Positions 1-9,143 are shown, numbered from the stretch's first letter. The stretch: 64,000 nt of DNA from Hungatella effluvii (GCF_003201875.1 NZ_QJKD01000003.1:543748-607747); one strand, 5' to 3'. Translations and numbers: made by a program. Notes: generated from the sequence alone by a model not told the origin.

Positions 1-1
1 C

Positions 2-55
2 GACACCGACCCGGAACGCTACAAAGCGATCGTTTGGGAAGGAAAAGAACGTTAG
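2..55 (+). CDS. ygeX: C-terminal tail of a probable diaminopropionate ammonia-lyase
   Basis: Only the last 17 codons lie in the window, ending at TAG 53-55, and they read DTDPERYKAIVWEGKER. From memory, YgeX/DpaL enzymes end with a similar 'EGDTDP...VW' segment. The gene order ygeX-ygeY-ygeW is also the one known from purine/urate degradation clusters. DpaL is a PLP enzyme that splits 2,3-diaminopropionate to pyruvate and ammonia. The call rests on this short tail plus context, so it is moderate. Confidence 0.55.
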   Translation, partial: DTDPERYKAIVWEGKER

Positions 56-102
56 GCAATTGAACTTCATTATAAAATAAAAAAACGGAGGGTATTAAAA
101 TC

Positions 103-1416
103 ATGGATTACGCAAAAATCAAAGAGGCAGCAAAAAATTACGAAGCTGATATGACCAGATTTTTAAGAGACATCGTAAAATTCCCAGGCGAAAGCTGTGA
201 CGAGAAAGCTCATATCGACCGCATCGCAGAAGAGATGAGAAAGCTTGAATTTGATAAGGTTGTTATCGATGATATGGGCAACGTTCTTGGTTACATGGGA
301 ACCGGCGCAACCTTAATCGGTTTCGACGCTCATATCGATACCGTTGGTATCGGCAATAAGAACAACTGGAACTTCGATCCATACGAAGGCTACGAGAATG
401 ACACCGAAATCGGCGGCCGCGGCGTTTCCGATCAGTGCGGCGGTATCGTATCAGCCGTTTACGGAGCCAGAATCATGAAGGATTTAGGACTTTTAAGCGA
501 CAAGTACACCGTTCTGGTAACCGGTACTGTTCAGGAAGAAGACTGTGACGGTCTCTGCTGGCAGTACATCATCAACGAAGACAAGGTTCGTCCGGAATTC
601 GTTGTATCTACAGAGCCTACTGACGGCGGAATCTACCGCGGCCAGAGAGGACGTATGGAAATCCGTGTAGACGTAAAGGGTGTTTCCTGCCACGGTTCCG
701 CTCCGGAGCGCGGTGACAACGCGATCTACAAGATGGCCGATATCCTTCAGGATGTACGCGCCTTAAACGAAAACGACGCAGCCGATGACAAAGAAGTAAA
801 AGGTCTCGTTAAGATGTTAGACGAGAGCTACAACGCAGAATGGAAAGAAGCAAACTTCTTAGGCCGCGGCACTGTCACTGTTTCTGAGATCTTCTTCACA
901 TCACCAAGCCGCTGTGCGGTTGCTGACTCCTGCGCGGTATCCTTAGACCGTCGTATGACAGCCGGTGAGACCTGGGAAAGCTGCTTAGAAGAAATCCGCA
1001 ACTTACCGAGCGTAAAGAAGTACGGCGGAGACGTAACCGTATCCATGTATGAATATTCCCGTCCTTCCTATAAAGGACTTACTTATCCGATCGAGTGCTA
1101 CTTCCCGACCTGGGTTATTCCGGAGGATCACAAAGTAACCGCATCTCTGGAAGAAGCTTACAAGAACTTATACGGCGATGCCCGTATCGGCGCAGAAGAA
1201 ACACTTGCCATGAGAACCGCCCGTCCGTTGACAGACAAATGGACATTCTCCACCAACGGCGTTTCCATCATGGGACGCAACGGAATTCCGTGCATCGGCT
1301 TCGGACCAGGCGCAGAAGCTCAGGCTCACGCTCCGAACGAGAAGACATGGAAGCAGGATTTAGTAACATGTGCAGCCGTTTACGCAGCACTTCCTTCTAT
1401 CTACTGCGAGAAATAA
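103..1416 (+). CDS. ygeY: YgeY-family M20 metallohydrolase (selenium/purine cluster)
   Basis: This 437-residue protein has the M20 peptidase/deacylase layout. It shows AHIDT with metal ligands His77 and Asp79, GVSD with bridging Asp110, Glu145-Glu146 as catalytic base and ligand, Glu171 in STEP, and His197 in CHGS of the dimerisation part. A late His lies in the AQAHAPNE motif near the C-terminus. YgeY proteins accompany selenium-dependent molybdenum hydroxylases and urate catabolism genes; the exact substrate is not certain and is probably an N-carbamoyl or ureido intermediate. The start has a good ribosome site (GGAGG upstream of ATG 103). It lies 47 bp after ygeX and 192 bp before ygeW, and is very likely co-transcribed with both. 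Confidence 0.9.
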   Translation: MDYAKIKEAAKNYEADMTRFLRDIVKFPGESCDEKAHIDRIAEEMRKLEFDKVVIDDMGNVLGYMGTGATLIGFDAHIDTVGIGNKNNWNFDPYEGYENDTEIGGRGVSDQCGGIVSAVYGARIMKDLGLLSDKYTVLVTGTVQEEDCDGLCWQYIINEDKVRPEFVVSTEPTDGGIYRGQRGRMEIRVDVKGVSCHGSAPERGDNAIYKMADILQDVRALNENDAADDKEVKGLVKMLDESYNAEWKEANFLGRGTVTVSEIFFTSPSRCAVADSCAVSLDRRMTAGETWESCLEEIRNLPSVKKYGGDVTVSMYEYSRPSYKGLTYPIECYFPTWVIPEDHKVTASLEEAYKNLYGDARIGAEETLAMRTARPLTDKWTFSTNGVSIMGRNGIPCIGFGPGAEAQAHAPNEKTWKQDLVTCAAVYAALPSIYCEK

Positions 1417-1457
1417 TTATTTAGCCAATCAGTTGCCATTTTGTAACCATATATGCC

Positions 1458-1486
1458 GGCTGCAGGTCTCCTTAAAGCCTGCAGCC
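1458..1486 (+). other. Intercistronic hairpin between ygeY and ygeW
   Basis: A perfect 9-bp stem (GGCTGCAGG/CCTGCAGCC) encloses an 11-nt loop. No T-run follows, so it is more likely an mRNA-stabilising or processing structure than an intrinsic terminator. The rest of the 192-bp gap shows no gene. Confidence 0.45.
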
Positions 1487-1608
1487 ACCCCAAAATAATC
1501 ACTCTTGCCGATGGCCCTCATTCCTTCCCCAAATCTATGACAGGCCGGACAGCATGCAGGATAGATACCAAATAACATTACATTTATTTCAGGAGGCTTT
1601 ATACCAAT

Positions 1609-2802
1609 ATGAAAACCTTACAGGATTACATCGACAAATTAAACGCTTTAAATTTCAAGGAAATGTACAACAATGATTTCTTCTTAACATGGGAAAAGAC
1701 AGACGAAGAACTGGAAGCTGTCTGGACCGTAGCTGACGCTCTCCGTTTCATGAGAGAAAACAACATTTCCACAAAGGTATTCGAGAGCGGCCTCGGAATC
1801 TCCTTATTCCGTGACAACTCCACACGTACCCGTTTCTCCTTCGCTTCCGCATGTAACTTACTCGGCCTGGAAGTTCAGGACTTAGACGAGGGCAAGTCTC
1901 AGGTTGCTCACGGCGAGACCGTTCGTGAAACAGCCAACATGATCTCCTTCATGGCTGATGTGATCGGTATCCGTGATGACATGTACATCGGCAAGGGCAA
2001 CGCTTATATGCACGAAGTTGTTGACTCTGTAACACAGGGCCACAAGGACGGAATCTTAGAGCAGAAGCCAACCTTAGTAAACTTACAGTGCGATATCGAC
2101 CATCCGACACAGTGTATGGCTGATATGTTACATATTATCCATGAGTTCGGCGGCCTCGAGAACTTAAAGGGCAAAAAACTGGCTATGACATGGGCTTACT
2201 CTCCTTCCTACGGAAAGCCATTATCCGTTCCTCAGGGTGTAATCGGCCTGATGACACGTATGGGTATGGAAGTTGTCCTGGCTCATCCGGAAGGCTACGA
2301 AGTAATGCCTGAGGTTGAAGAAGTTGCCAGAAAGAACGCTGAGAAGTCCGGCGGTTCCTTCCGTGTATCTCACGACATGGCTGACGCATTTAAAGACGCT
2401 GACATCGTTTACCCGAAGAGCTGGGCTCCATTCGCAGCAATGGAAAAGAGAACGAACCTTTACGGCGAAGGCGATACAGAGGGCATCAAGGCTCTGGAGA
2501 AAGAATTACTGGCTCAGAACGCAGACCACAAAGACTGGTGCTGTACCGAAGAGCTTATGAAGACCACAAAGGATGGCAAGGCCCTGTACTTACACTGCTT
2601 ACCGGCAGATATCAACGACGTAAGCTGTGTAGATGGTGAAGTAGAAGCTTCCGTATTCGATCGTTACCGCGATCCGTTATATAAAGAAGCAAGCTTCAAG
2701 CCATACGTAATCGCCGCTATGATCTTCCTTGCCAAATTTGAGAATCCACAGGAAATCTTAAAGAAGCTGGAAGAAAGAAACACGCCACGCGTATTCAAAT
2801 AA
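1609..2802 (+). CDS. ygeW: YgeW-family knotted carbamoyltransferase
   Basis: This 397-residue protein belongs to the aspartate/ornithine carbamoyltransferase superfamily. The carbamoyl phosphate loop STRTR is at 71-75, HPTQ at 165-168 and HCLP at 329-332. The length and the long segment around 240-320 fit the YgeW type of trefoil-knotted transcarbamylase. The physiological substrate is not firmly known; in urate-degradation clusters it is thought to work phosphorolytically, passing a carbamoyl group to phosphate so that carbamate kinase can make ATP. AGGAGG precedes ATG 1609. A carbamate kinase gene follows, with a terminator-like hairpin between them. Confidence 0.92.
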   Translation: MKTLQDYIDKLNALNFKEMYNNDFFLTWEKTDEELEAVWTVADALRFMRENNISTKVFESGLGISLFRDNSTRTRFSFASACNLLGLEVQDLDEGKSQVAHGETVRETANMISFMADVIGIRDDMYIGKGNAYMHEVVDSVTQGHKDGILEQKPTLVNLQCDIDHPTQCMADMLHIIHEFGGLENLKGKKLAMTWAYSPSYGKPLSVPQGVIGLMTRMGMEVVLAHPEGYEVMPEVEEVARKNAEKSGGSFRVSHDMADAFKDADIVYPKSWAPFAAMEKRTNLYGEGDTEGIKALEKELLAQNADHKDWCCTEELMKTTKDGKALYLHCLPADINDVSCVDGEVEASVFDRYRDPLYKEASFKPYVIAAMIFLAKFENPQEILKKLEERNTPRVFK

Positions 2803-2817
2803 GAAGAATATGAATCC

Positions 2818-2859
2818 GGGCGCACCCGCTGCCAGCGAGTAGCAGGTGCGTCCTTTTTT
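2818..2859 (+). terminator. Probable intrinsic terminator or attenuator after ygeW
   Basis: A GC-rich imperfect stem formed by GGGCGCACC..TGC and GCAGGTGCGTCC is followed directly by CCTTTTTTGG. It lies between ygeW and the carbamate kinase gene 92 bp apart, so it may only partly reduce read-through. Confidence 0.65.
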
Positions 2860-2893
2860 GGATTTTTTATAAAACCGGTGGAGGGTTTATTCA

Positions 2894-3838
2894 ATGGATA
2901 AGAAGAAAAGAATTGTCATTGCCCTGGGCGGCAACGCCTTAGGCAACACACTGCCAGAACAGATGACGGCAGTTAAAATCACTGCGAAAGCGATCGTAGA
3001 CCTGATCGAGGAAGGCTGCGAGGTCGTCGTTGCACACGGCAACGGACCTCAGGTCGGCATGATCAACAACGCTATGAGCGCGCTGAGCCGTGAAGATCCG
3101 TCTCAGCCTAATACTCCTCTCTCCGTCTGTGTTGCCATGAGCCAGGCTTACATCGGCTATGACCTGCAAAACGCACTGAGAGAAGAGCTGTTAAACAGAA
3201 ACATCACGGATATTCCGGTCACTACCATGATCACACAGATCCGAGTCGATGCGGAAGATCCTGCATTTAACGCACCTTCCAAACCGATCGGCCATTTCAT
3301 GACAGAGGAACAGGCTAAGATTGCGGAAGAAAAGTACGGATATATCATGAAGGAAGACGCAGGCCGCGGCTACCGCCGTGTCGTTGCATCTCCAAAGCCC
3401 GCCGAAATCATTGAGATCGGTGCGATCCGCTCCCTCGTGGACTCCGGACAGCTGGTCATCGCCTGCGGCGGAGGCGGTATCCCGGTTACTTTAATCGGAA
3501 ACCATTTAAAAGGCGCAAGCGCCGTAATTGACAAAGACTTTGCAAGTGAACTGCTGGCGGAAGAACTGAACGCTGATTTCTTAATCATCTTAACCGCAGT
3601 AGAAAAGGTCGCTATCAACTTCGGAAAACCGGAAGAGAAATGGTTGGACGATATCACAACAGACGATGCCAGAAAGTATATGGACGAAGGCCATTTTGCG
3701 CCGGGCTCCATGCTTCCGAAAGTGCAGGCTGCTGTGAAATTCGCAGATTCCAAAGATGGGCGCAACGCACTCATCACTCTGCTTGAAAAAGCAAAAGAGG
3801 GAATCCTGGGGAAAACCGGTACTCGCATTCATCAGTAA
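2894..3838 (+). CDS. arcC: Carbamate kinase
   Basis: This 314-residue protein of the amino-acid kinase family converts carbamoyl phosphate and ADP to ATP, ammonia and CO2. The N-terminal nucleotide/carbamate loop ALGGNALG is at residues 10-17, and HGNGPQVG is at 48-55. The CGGGGIPV and VIDKDFASELLA segments typical of ArcC are present, and the length matches the family. It has GGAGGG before ATG 2894. Placed after YgeW, it would give the energy-yielding last step of a transcarbamylase route, here in purine rather than arginine catabolism, because no arginine deiminase or ornithine carbamoyltransferase is nearby. Confidence 0.95.
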   Translation: MDKKKRIVIALGGNALGNTLPEQMTAVKITAKAIVDLIEEGCEVVVAHGNGPQVGMINNAMSALSREDPSQPNTPLSVCVAMSQAYIGYDLQNALREELLNRNITDIPVTTMITQIRVDAEDPAFNAPSKPIGHFMTEEQAKIAEEKYGYIMKEDAGRGYRRVVASPKPAEIIEIGAIRSLVDSGQLVIACGGGGIPVTLIGNHLKGASAVIDKDFASELLAEELNADFLIILTAVEKVAINFGKPEEKWLDDITTDDARKYMDEGHFAPGSMLPKVQAAVKFADSKDGRNALITLLEKAKEGILGKTGTRIHQ

Positions 3839-3844
3839 TTGTTA

Positions 3845-3995
3845 ATAACAGTTCAGACGGCGGGAAAATCGGTGCTGGAAGCAGCGTCAAGCTTGCTTGT
3901 AAGCGGCTTTATGCACCAATTTTCACATCGGATGAATATCCGATGCTTTTTGACCGGCTTTTTCGGTCAAGAAGATAAGCCGCCTGAACTGTTAC
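3845..3995. repeat. Palindromic element with AACAGTTCA ends (copy A)
   Basis: The ends AACAGTTCAGACGGC (3847-3861) and GCCGCCTGAACTGTTA (3979-3994) are inverted repeats with one mismatch. Inside are a second arm pair (GAAAATCGGTGC with GCACCAATTTTC) and two small hairpins, around ATCGGATGAATATCCGAT and GACCGGCTTTTTCGGTC. It fills most of the 226-bp gap between arcC and the permease. The terminal nine bases are shared with elements at 24315, 40099 and 58149, but the interior is different. Confidence 0.7.
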
Positions 3996-4003
3996 AATTT
4001 TAG

Positions 4004-4030
4004 CCGGGGAACCTTAATCCGGTTTCCCGG
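4004..4030 (+). other. Leader hairpin upstream of the NCS2 permease
   Basis: A 10-bp stem, CCGGGGAACC with GGTTTCCCGG, lies about 35 bp before the permease start. No T-run follows. It may affect mRNA stability or translation. Confidence 0.35.
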
Positions 4031-4064
4031 AGTACTTCCAATAACCTAAGGAGGAACTCTCTCT

Positions 4065-5405
4065 ATGAAACAGTCAAGTAAAGAATACGCTTCTATATTT
4101 CAGTTGGACGGCATCCCAAAATTCTCCCAGGCACTGCCGTTAGCACTTCAGCACGTGGTAGCCATGATCGTTGGCTGCGTTACTCCAGCCATTATCGTAT
4201 CCAACGTTGCAAACCTTTCCACCGCAGACCGGGTTATCTTAATCCAGGCTGCTCTTGTCGTATCCGCACTTTCCACATTACTGCAGCTTTTCCCCATCGG
4301 TAAAAAGAACGGGATCCATCTCGGAGCCGCTCTGCCGGTTATCATGGGCATCAGCTTCGCTTACGTGCCCAGCATGCAGTCGATCGCAGCGGACTACGGC
4401 GTTCCTGCTATTTTAGGCGCTCAGATCGTCGGCGGCGTTGTCGCCTTCATTGTGGGTGCTTTTGTCATGCAGATCCGTAAGTTTTTCCCGCCGCTTATTA
4501 CGGGTACCGTCGTCTTCACCATCGGCTTATCCTTATATCCGACGGCAATCAATTACATGGCCGGAGGTACCTCCAGCCCTACATACGGTTCCTGGCAGAA
4601 CTGGGCGATAGCATTTTTAACACTTGCCGTGGTTACTGTACTGAACCATTTCGGCAAAGGAATCTTTAAGCTCGCTTCGATCCTGATCGGCATCATCGTC
4701 GGCTATGTTGTCTCACTCTTCTTTGGCATGGTCGATTTCGCCAGCATCGGTTCCGCGGCAGCCTTCCAGGTTCCCCAGCCTCTTCATTTTGGAATCATGT
4801 TTGAACCGTCTTCCTGTATTGCCATTGCAATCCTGTTCGCCATCAACTCCATACAGGCGATCGGCGACTTTACGGCAACTACCAGCGGTTCTATCGACCG
4901 TGAACCAACCGATAAGGAACTTCAGGGCGGTATCATGGGCTACGGCGTCACCAATATTCTCGGCGCCCTGCTCGGCGGCCTCCCCACCGCAACCTACAGC
5001 CAGAACGTCGGTATCGTTACGACGACAAAGGTTGTCAACCGCTGTGTCCTGGGTCTTACCGCTGTCATTCTCCTTGCAGCCGGTTTAATTCCGAAGTTCT
5101 CCGCACTGCTCACCACCATTCCCCAATGTGTTCTGGGCGGCGCAACCGTATCGGTTTTTGCTTCTATCGCTATGACCGGTATGAAGCTCGTTATGTCAGA
5201 AGAGATGACTTACCGCAACTCTTCTATCGTAGGACTTGCCGCAGCGCTCGGCATGGGGATCTCCCAGGCCACCGCAGCACTTTCCACATTCCCCAGCTGG
5301 GTAGTCACCATCTTCGGCCGTTCACCGGTCGTAGTCGCTACCATCGTGGCGGTCCTGCTGAATATTATCCTTCCAAGAGAAGGTAAAAAAGCGAACCAGA
5401 AATAA
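4065..5405 (+). CDS. NCS2 (NAT) family nucleobase permease, uracil/xanthine type
   Basis: This 446-residue multi-pass membrane protein opens with GIPKFSQALPLALQHVVAM, the usual start of clostridial NCS2 symporters. It carries the NAT signature QNVGIVTTTK about two thirds along and IQAIGDFTATT before it, which holds the conserved acidic substrate-site region. The neighbours (ygeXYW, arcC) argue for xanthine or urate uptake rather than uracil. It is a paralogue of the permease at 26006-27349, with the same length and N-terminus. AAGGAGG precedes ATG 4065, and a strong terminator follows the stop. Confidence 0.9.
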   Translation: MKQSSKEYASIFQLDGIPKFSQALPLALQHVVAMIVGCVTPAIIVSNVANLSTADRVILIQAALVVSALSTLLQLFPIGKKNGIHLGAALPVIMGISFAYVPSMQSIAADYGVPAILGAQIVGGVVAFIVGAFVMQIRKFFPPLITGTVVFTIGLSLYPTAINYMAGGTSSPTYGSWQNWAIAFLTLAVVTVLNHFGKGIFKLASILIGIIVGYVVSLFFGMVDFASIGSAAAFQVPQPLHFGIMFEPSSCIAIAILFAINSIQAIGDFTATTSGSIDREPTDKELQGGIMGYGVTNILGALLGGLPTATYSQNVGIVTTTKVVNRCVLGLTAVILLAAGLIPKFSALLTTIPQCVLGGATVSVFASIAMTGMKLVMSEEMTYRNSSIVGLAAALGMGISQATAALSTFPSWVVTIFGRSPVVVATIVAVLLNIILPREGKKANQK

Positions 5406-5421
5406 AATCATTGATATCAGC

Positions 5422-5456
5422 CCCCCTGTGACCAGTAAATGGCCACAGGGGGTTTT
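5422..5456 (+). terminator. Intrinsic terminator of the ygeXYW-arcC-permease unit
   Basis: CCCCCTGTG (5422-5430) pairs with CACAGGGGG (5444-5452), followed by TTTT. It sits 16 bp after the permease stop. Confidence 0.85.
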
Positions 5457-5516
5457 CGTCACTGAAACATGCATTTACAGCATTATACAGGTAATTGAAA
5501 CAAAGACCGGAGACCT

Positions 5517-6350
5517 ATGGATAGAAAAAAAATTATCAATCAAAGCATTGACTATATCATACAGCATTTAGACGAGGATTTATCGCTTGATACCATAGCA
5601 GCTCATTTCTTTCTGTCAAAATACCATTTCAGCCGGATATTCAAGGAAGAAACCGGTGAAAGCGTTTACGCATTTATCAAACGCTGTAAGGTGGACCAGA
5701 GTGCTGTCGATATGAAATTGAATCCAAAGAAAGCAATTACGGACATCGGCTTAGATTACGGATACAGTTCATCCAATTACAGCACTGTATTTAGAAAGCG
5801 CCATCATACCTCCCCCACAATATTTAAACAGTCCACATCAGTTCACAGTATGCCCGTTCCTTTTTCCCCAGAACGGGTTGTACAGTTCAAAACTGCGGAA
5901 GAATATGACGCACAAATTGAACTTCAAGAGTTACATGACTGTTTTGTGATCTATCGCCGTTTTATAGGAAACTATGCGGACATTGAAAACAACTGGTACC
6001 AATTTTTAGACCAAAATAAAACGTTTATGAATGAAAAAACTGTTATGATGGAGCGTTTTTTCAATGATCCGGCTGTAACAATCTCATCCCAGTGTATCTG
6101 TGATCTTTGTATCACGGCAGATCCGGACTGCGGCCTGGACAATACCATGTGGATTAAAGGAGGCAAATGGATTGTTTATCATTTCAACGGGGAAATTCAG
6201 GATATTTTCGAGACCCTGCAGGGGATTTTCACAGTATGGCTTCCTCAAAGCGGCTTTCACATGGTCCAGCGATATGGTTTAAATCGATATTACCATATTG
6301 ATCGTGACACTCACAGTGTAGTTATGGATCTATGCATTCCCATTTCATAA
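5517..6350 (+). CDS. AraC-family transcriptional regulator with C-terminal effector domain
   Basis: Residues 1-105 form the two helix-turn-helix units of AraC/XylS proteins (LSLDTIAAHFFLSKYHFSRI, then ITDIGLDYGYSSSNYSTVFR). The remaining ~170 residues look like a GyrI/SOUL-type effector-binding fold, with the same architecture as the regulator at 55090-56055. The ligand is unknown. It has a modest ribosome site (GGAGACCT) and stands alone after a terminator, so control of the next gene is possible but unproven. Confidence 0.85.
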   Translation: MDRKKIINQSIDYIIQHLDEDLSLDTIAAHFFLSKYHFSRIFKEETGESVYAFIKRCKVDQSAVDMKLNPKKAITDIGLDYGYSSSNYSTVFRKRHHTSPTIFKQSTSVHSMPVPFSPERVVQFKTAEEYDAQIELQELHDCFVIYRRFIGNYADIENNWYQFLDQNKTFMNEKTVMMERFFNDPAVTISSQCICDLCITADPDCGLDNTMWIKGGKWIVYHFNGEIQDIFETLQGIFTVWLPQSGFHMVQRYGLNRYYHIDRDTHSVVMDLCIPIS

Positions 6351-6388
6351 AAGCAAGAATTCAGAAGTCAACCGTATGACTTTTACCC

Positions 6389-6394
6389 TATAAT
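6389..6394 (+). promoter_or_regulatory. Candidate -10 box for the Cys-rich gene
   Basis: A TATAAT hexamer lies 57 bp upstream of ATG 6451, in the 100-bp gap after the AraC gene. No convincing -35 box is visible, so this is tentative and could reflect an activator-dependent promoter. Confidence 0.4.
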
Positions 6395-6450
6395 AAGAGA
6401 CAGCTTAAGCAAATATACTTAATCAGCCTGTCAGGAATAGGGAGGATACA

Positions 6451-6996
6451 ATGTTTGATATTCGGAAAATACAAGAGAAAGTCATCTACGAATCCATCAA
6501 AGCGGAAAGCAGTGCGGATATCGCCAACGAAGTGGTATATGGTAAGAACGGGGAGGCAAAAGCAGAAAATAATTGTGATTGGGTAAAATCTGCAATGAAC
6601 CGCCTGGAAAACAGATTTGAAGCTGAAGCCGTAAAGAACATAAGAATGAACTGTCAATGCGGATATGGGATGGACGAGAAAATCGCGCTTGTTAAGGAGC
6701 TGAAGGCAGACGCCGCAAATATAGAAGAATTTACAGCTTCAGAGAAGGCAGAGGCCGCCGGACTTTTCTGCAAAGACGGCGAACTGTTTCTGCAATTTCA
6801 TTTTTGTCCCTGTCCCATGCTTGCGGAAGTGGATAGGTTAGAAACAAATACATGGTGCCAGTGTACGACAGGGTACAGCAAAATCCTTTTTGAACGAGCG
6901 TTTGCCTGTAAGGCTGACGTGGAATTACTGAAAAGTATTAAAATGGGCGATAACATATGCCTTATGAAAATCATTCTCCATGACCCCGTCTTTTAA
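6451..6996 (+). CDS. Cysteine-rich protein of unknown function
   Basis: This 181-residue soluble protein has no signal peptide. Cysteines are grouped in CxC or CxxxxC patterns: Cys68-x-Cys70-Gly (NCQCGYGMD), Cys119-x-Cys121 (FCPCPML) and Cys136-x-Cys138 (WCQCTTGYSK), plus single Cys at 42, 107, 153 and 170. It resembles uncharacterised clostridial proteins I associate with DUF6144, though I cannot confirm this. The paired CxC motifs suggest metal or redox chemistry. It has GGGAGG before ATG 6451 and lies just after an AraC regulator on the same strand, which may control it. Confidence 0.7.
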   Translation: MFDIRKIQEKVIYESIKAESSADIANEVVYGKNGEAKAENNCDWVKSAMNRLENRFEAEAVKNIRMNCQCGYGMDEKIALVKELKADAANIEEFTASEKAEAAGLFCKDGELFLQFHFCPCPMLAEVDRLETNTWCQCTTGYSKILFERAFACKADVELLKSIKMGDNICLMKIILHDPVF

Positions 6997-7137
6997 TATC
7001 GCAGGTGCGCTTTTCTAGTGATATCTAAATAACGATACGCCGAATGGAAGCCCTACCGTATAATAGTTGGCTGGTTTCCGTCCGGCGTACCGCTGTTTTC
7101 AATTATTTGTTTCAATTAAACGGCTGTTTTCGCAGCC

Positions 7138-7524
7138 ATGAGTCTCTTCACCACAACCGGACTGACCTTTTCAAATATCTGCTGCTTCGCAATGATTCCC
7201 GACTGCACTGACTATACCGAACTCCATTTTGGCTGCGCGCAGGCCGGTTTTATCAATGCTTCCAGCACCTTTGTACGGAAATTCTGCGGTTCCTTCTCCA
7301 CCCTGATCGTCGGCGGCCTGCTGGCGTTCACAGGATATGCCGCCAACGTTTCTGTTTCAGCCAAAAGTATCCATATGATTCTTGCCATTAAAATAGCCAT
7401 CCCCATACTGACTCTGCTGGCTATCCTGGTTCTGTCCTGTTTCTACCCCATAACAGCCGGATATGCCGTTAAAATGAGTAAAGTGCTGAAGAAAAAGTAC
7501 AGCCGCGAAAACAGACGCGGATAA
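7138..7524 (+). pseudogene. C-terminal remnant of a GPH/MelB-type sugar:cation symporter
   Basis: The readable 128 residues correspond to the last quarter of a GPH-family transporter. They match the segment DCTDYTELHFGCAQAGF, a version of the conserved 'D-Y-x-E-x-x-x-G-x-R-x-x-G' loop, followed by two transmembrane helices and a basic tail. GPH proteins are about 450 residues, so the first 300 are missing. Upstream DNA has an in-frame stop just before the Met and no ribosome site. It is read as a decayed gene. Confidence 0.75.
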
Positions 7525-7565
7525 AAATAAGGGTTTTGCAGATAATGCTGCAAAACCCTTATTTT
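7524..7565. terminator. Bidirectional intrinsic terminator
   Basis: A perfect 18-bp stem (AAAATAAGGGTTTTGCAG with its complement) and a 6-nt loop lie between convergent reading frames. Each strand shows a T-rich end. Confidence 0.85.
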
Positions 7566-7581
7566 ACTGATTCTGTCAAGT

Positions 7582-8121
7582 TCAGAGTGCGCTCCCCTTA
7601 GACGGAACAAACAGTGAAGACATGTCTGCGCCTTCCAGCTCCAGCAGTTTTATCTTCGCATCAATTCCGCCCGCATACCCCGTCAGACTTCCATTCGAGC
7701 CCACGACACGGTGGCACGGGATGATAATCGAGATGGGATTGTGCCCGACCGCACCGCCCACTGCCTGTCCCGACATGGTGGGCCTGTTTAACATCACAGC
7801 CATACGTTTTGCGATATCACCGTAGGTAATCACGCTGCCATACGGAATTTCGCAGAGAATCTCCCATACCTTTTGTCGGAATTCACTTCCCACGGGAGCA
7901 AGCGGCAGCTCCGAAGCCGACGGTTTCTCCCCTGAAAAATACCGGTTCAGCCACTGCTTCGCGGCATTAAACACCGGCACATCATCTTTTTCCATCATAC
8001 TGCCGGCAATTGTGCCACCATGATACTTCTGTCCCTCCAGCCACAGACCGGACAGCTTCTCTCCGTCGGAGGCCAGGGTTATCACTCCCACCGGTGACGG
8101 ACAGGTCGTCGAATAATACAT
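7582..8121 (-). CDS. ogt: Methylated-DNA--[protein]-cysteine S-methyltransferase
   Basis: This DNA repair protein removes O6-alkyl groups from guanine by suicidal transfer to cysteine. The active site PCHRV has Cys136, and the preceding FRQKVWEIL and IPYGSVITYGDIA give the HTH DNA-binding part. The start was set at 8121 (MYYSTTCPSP) because AGGGGGA lies just upstream; a longer frame from 8154 would overlap the preceding gene and lacks such a site. The resulting 179 residues match the family. It is 17 bp after the oxidoreductase gene and probably co-transcribed. Confidence 0.93.
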   Translation of the reverse strand: MYYSTTCPSPVGVITLASDGEKLSGLWLEGQKYHGGTIAGSMMEKDDVPVFNAAKQWLNRYFSGEKPSASELPLAPVGSEFRQKVWEILCEIPYGSVITYGDIAKRMAVMLNRPTMSGQAVGGAVGHNPISIIIPCHRVVGSNGSLTGYAGGIDAKIKLLELEGADMSSLFVPSKGSAL

Positions 8122-8138
8122 AGATATCCCCCTTTGCT

Positions 8139-9143
8139 TTAATTTAATCCACACCCGGTAATTTTGCGGAGATCAGCCGGGAAGACGATTCCCGCCTGGC
8201 GTCTCGCCTCATCCATCACACGCAGTTCCATCAGGGAGCATTCGTTGTCTTCCCCAACTCCTTCCCCGGTCTCAATCATGCGGAGCCAGTCCTTTACTTC
8301 TCCATCCAGGCTGTGCTCTGGAGGAAGATCAATAACCGTTTCCGCATTGCCTTCTCTGTCATAGAAAACCACGCTGCAGATATTCGTAATATTGTCGATC
8401 ACCAGAGTCCCGTCTTCGCCCTGAATCTGACTTGGAAGGCGGTTATTGGTGATTTTGGAGTAGAGAAGTTCCGCCTGCATGCCATCATAGGAGGCCAGGA
8501 TGGTACCCGCTCCTTCCACACCGTTGGAGAGAAGCAGGGAATCTGCGATAATCTTCTTCGGCATACCAAACAGCCGTACCAGCGGATGGACGCAGTAGAC
8601 TCCGATGTCCATCAGAGCGCCATTGGAAAACTCCGGGTTGAACGCATTTTCAATGATTCCTGCCTTAAACTTATCGTATCGCGAGGAATACTTCGCGTAC
8701 TGGAAACTGATCCTCCGGATCGTCCCCACCCTCGGAAGCACCTCTCTCAGCCGCAAAAAACCTTCCTCATGGACCGAACGCATGGCTTCCATAAGGACTG
8801 CGCGGTTCTCTCCCGCGATCCGGACCAGTTCCTTTAGCTCCGCCTCATTCGAGGTTATGGTCTTCTCACAGAGCACATGTTTTCCATGGGACAGCATCAG
8901 CGCCGCCTGTTCGTAATGAAGGCTGTTAGGGCTGGCGATATAGACCGCGTCTACATCCTCTGCTTCCGCAACCTCCATTAAATCCGTACACCACCGCCCC
9001 GCTCCGTGTTTCTCGCAAAACGTCTCCGCCGTCTCCCTGTTTCTGGAATAAACCAGGCTGCAGGTGATCCCGTCACACGCCTGGACCGCCTTCATAAACC
9101 AGTCCGCCACAAAATTTGTTCCTATGGTTGCACATCGTATCAT
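8139..9143 (-). CDS. Gfo/Idh/MocA-family NAD(P)-dependent oxidoreductase
   Basis: This 334-residue protein has an N-terminal Rossmann segment (IRCATIGTNFVADWF, where the usual GxGxxG is changed to GTNFVA). It carries the family motif CEKTITSNEAEL, whose EK lysine is catalytic, and a C-terminal alpha/beta domain. The substrate is probably a sugar or inositol derivative but is not determined by sequence. AGGAGG precedes the start, and a consensus promoter lies upstream. It heads a two-gene unit with ogt. Confidence 0.9.
   Translation of the reverse strand: MIRCATIGTNFVADWFMKAVQACDGITCSLVYSRNRETAETFCEKHGAGRWCTDLMEVAEAEDVDAVYIASPNSLHYEQAALMLSHGKHVLCEKTITSNEAELKELVRIAGENRAVLMEAMRSVHEEGFLRLREVLPRVGTIRRISFQYAKYSSRYDKFKAGIIENAFNPEFSNGALMDIGVYCVHPLVRLFGMPKKIIADSLLLSNGVEGAGTILASYDGMQAELLYSKITNNRLPSQIQGEDGTLVIDNITNICSVVFYDREGNAETVIDLPPEHSLDGEVKDWLRMIETGEGVGEDNECSLMELRVMDEARRQAGIVFPADLRKITGCGLN

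Noticed and set aside
3370..3828. 152-codon minus-strand frame inside carbamate kinase
   Set aside because: Ser/Ala-rich shadow of arcC with no start signal or recognisable motif.
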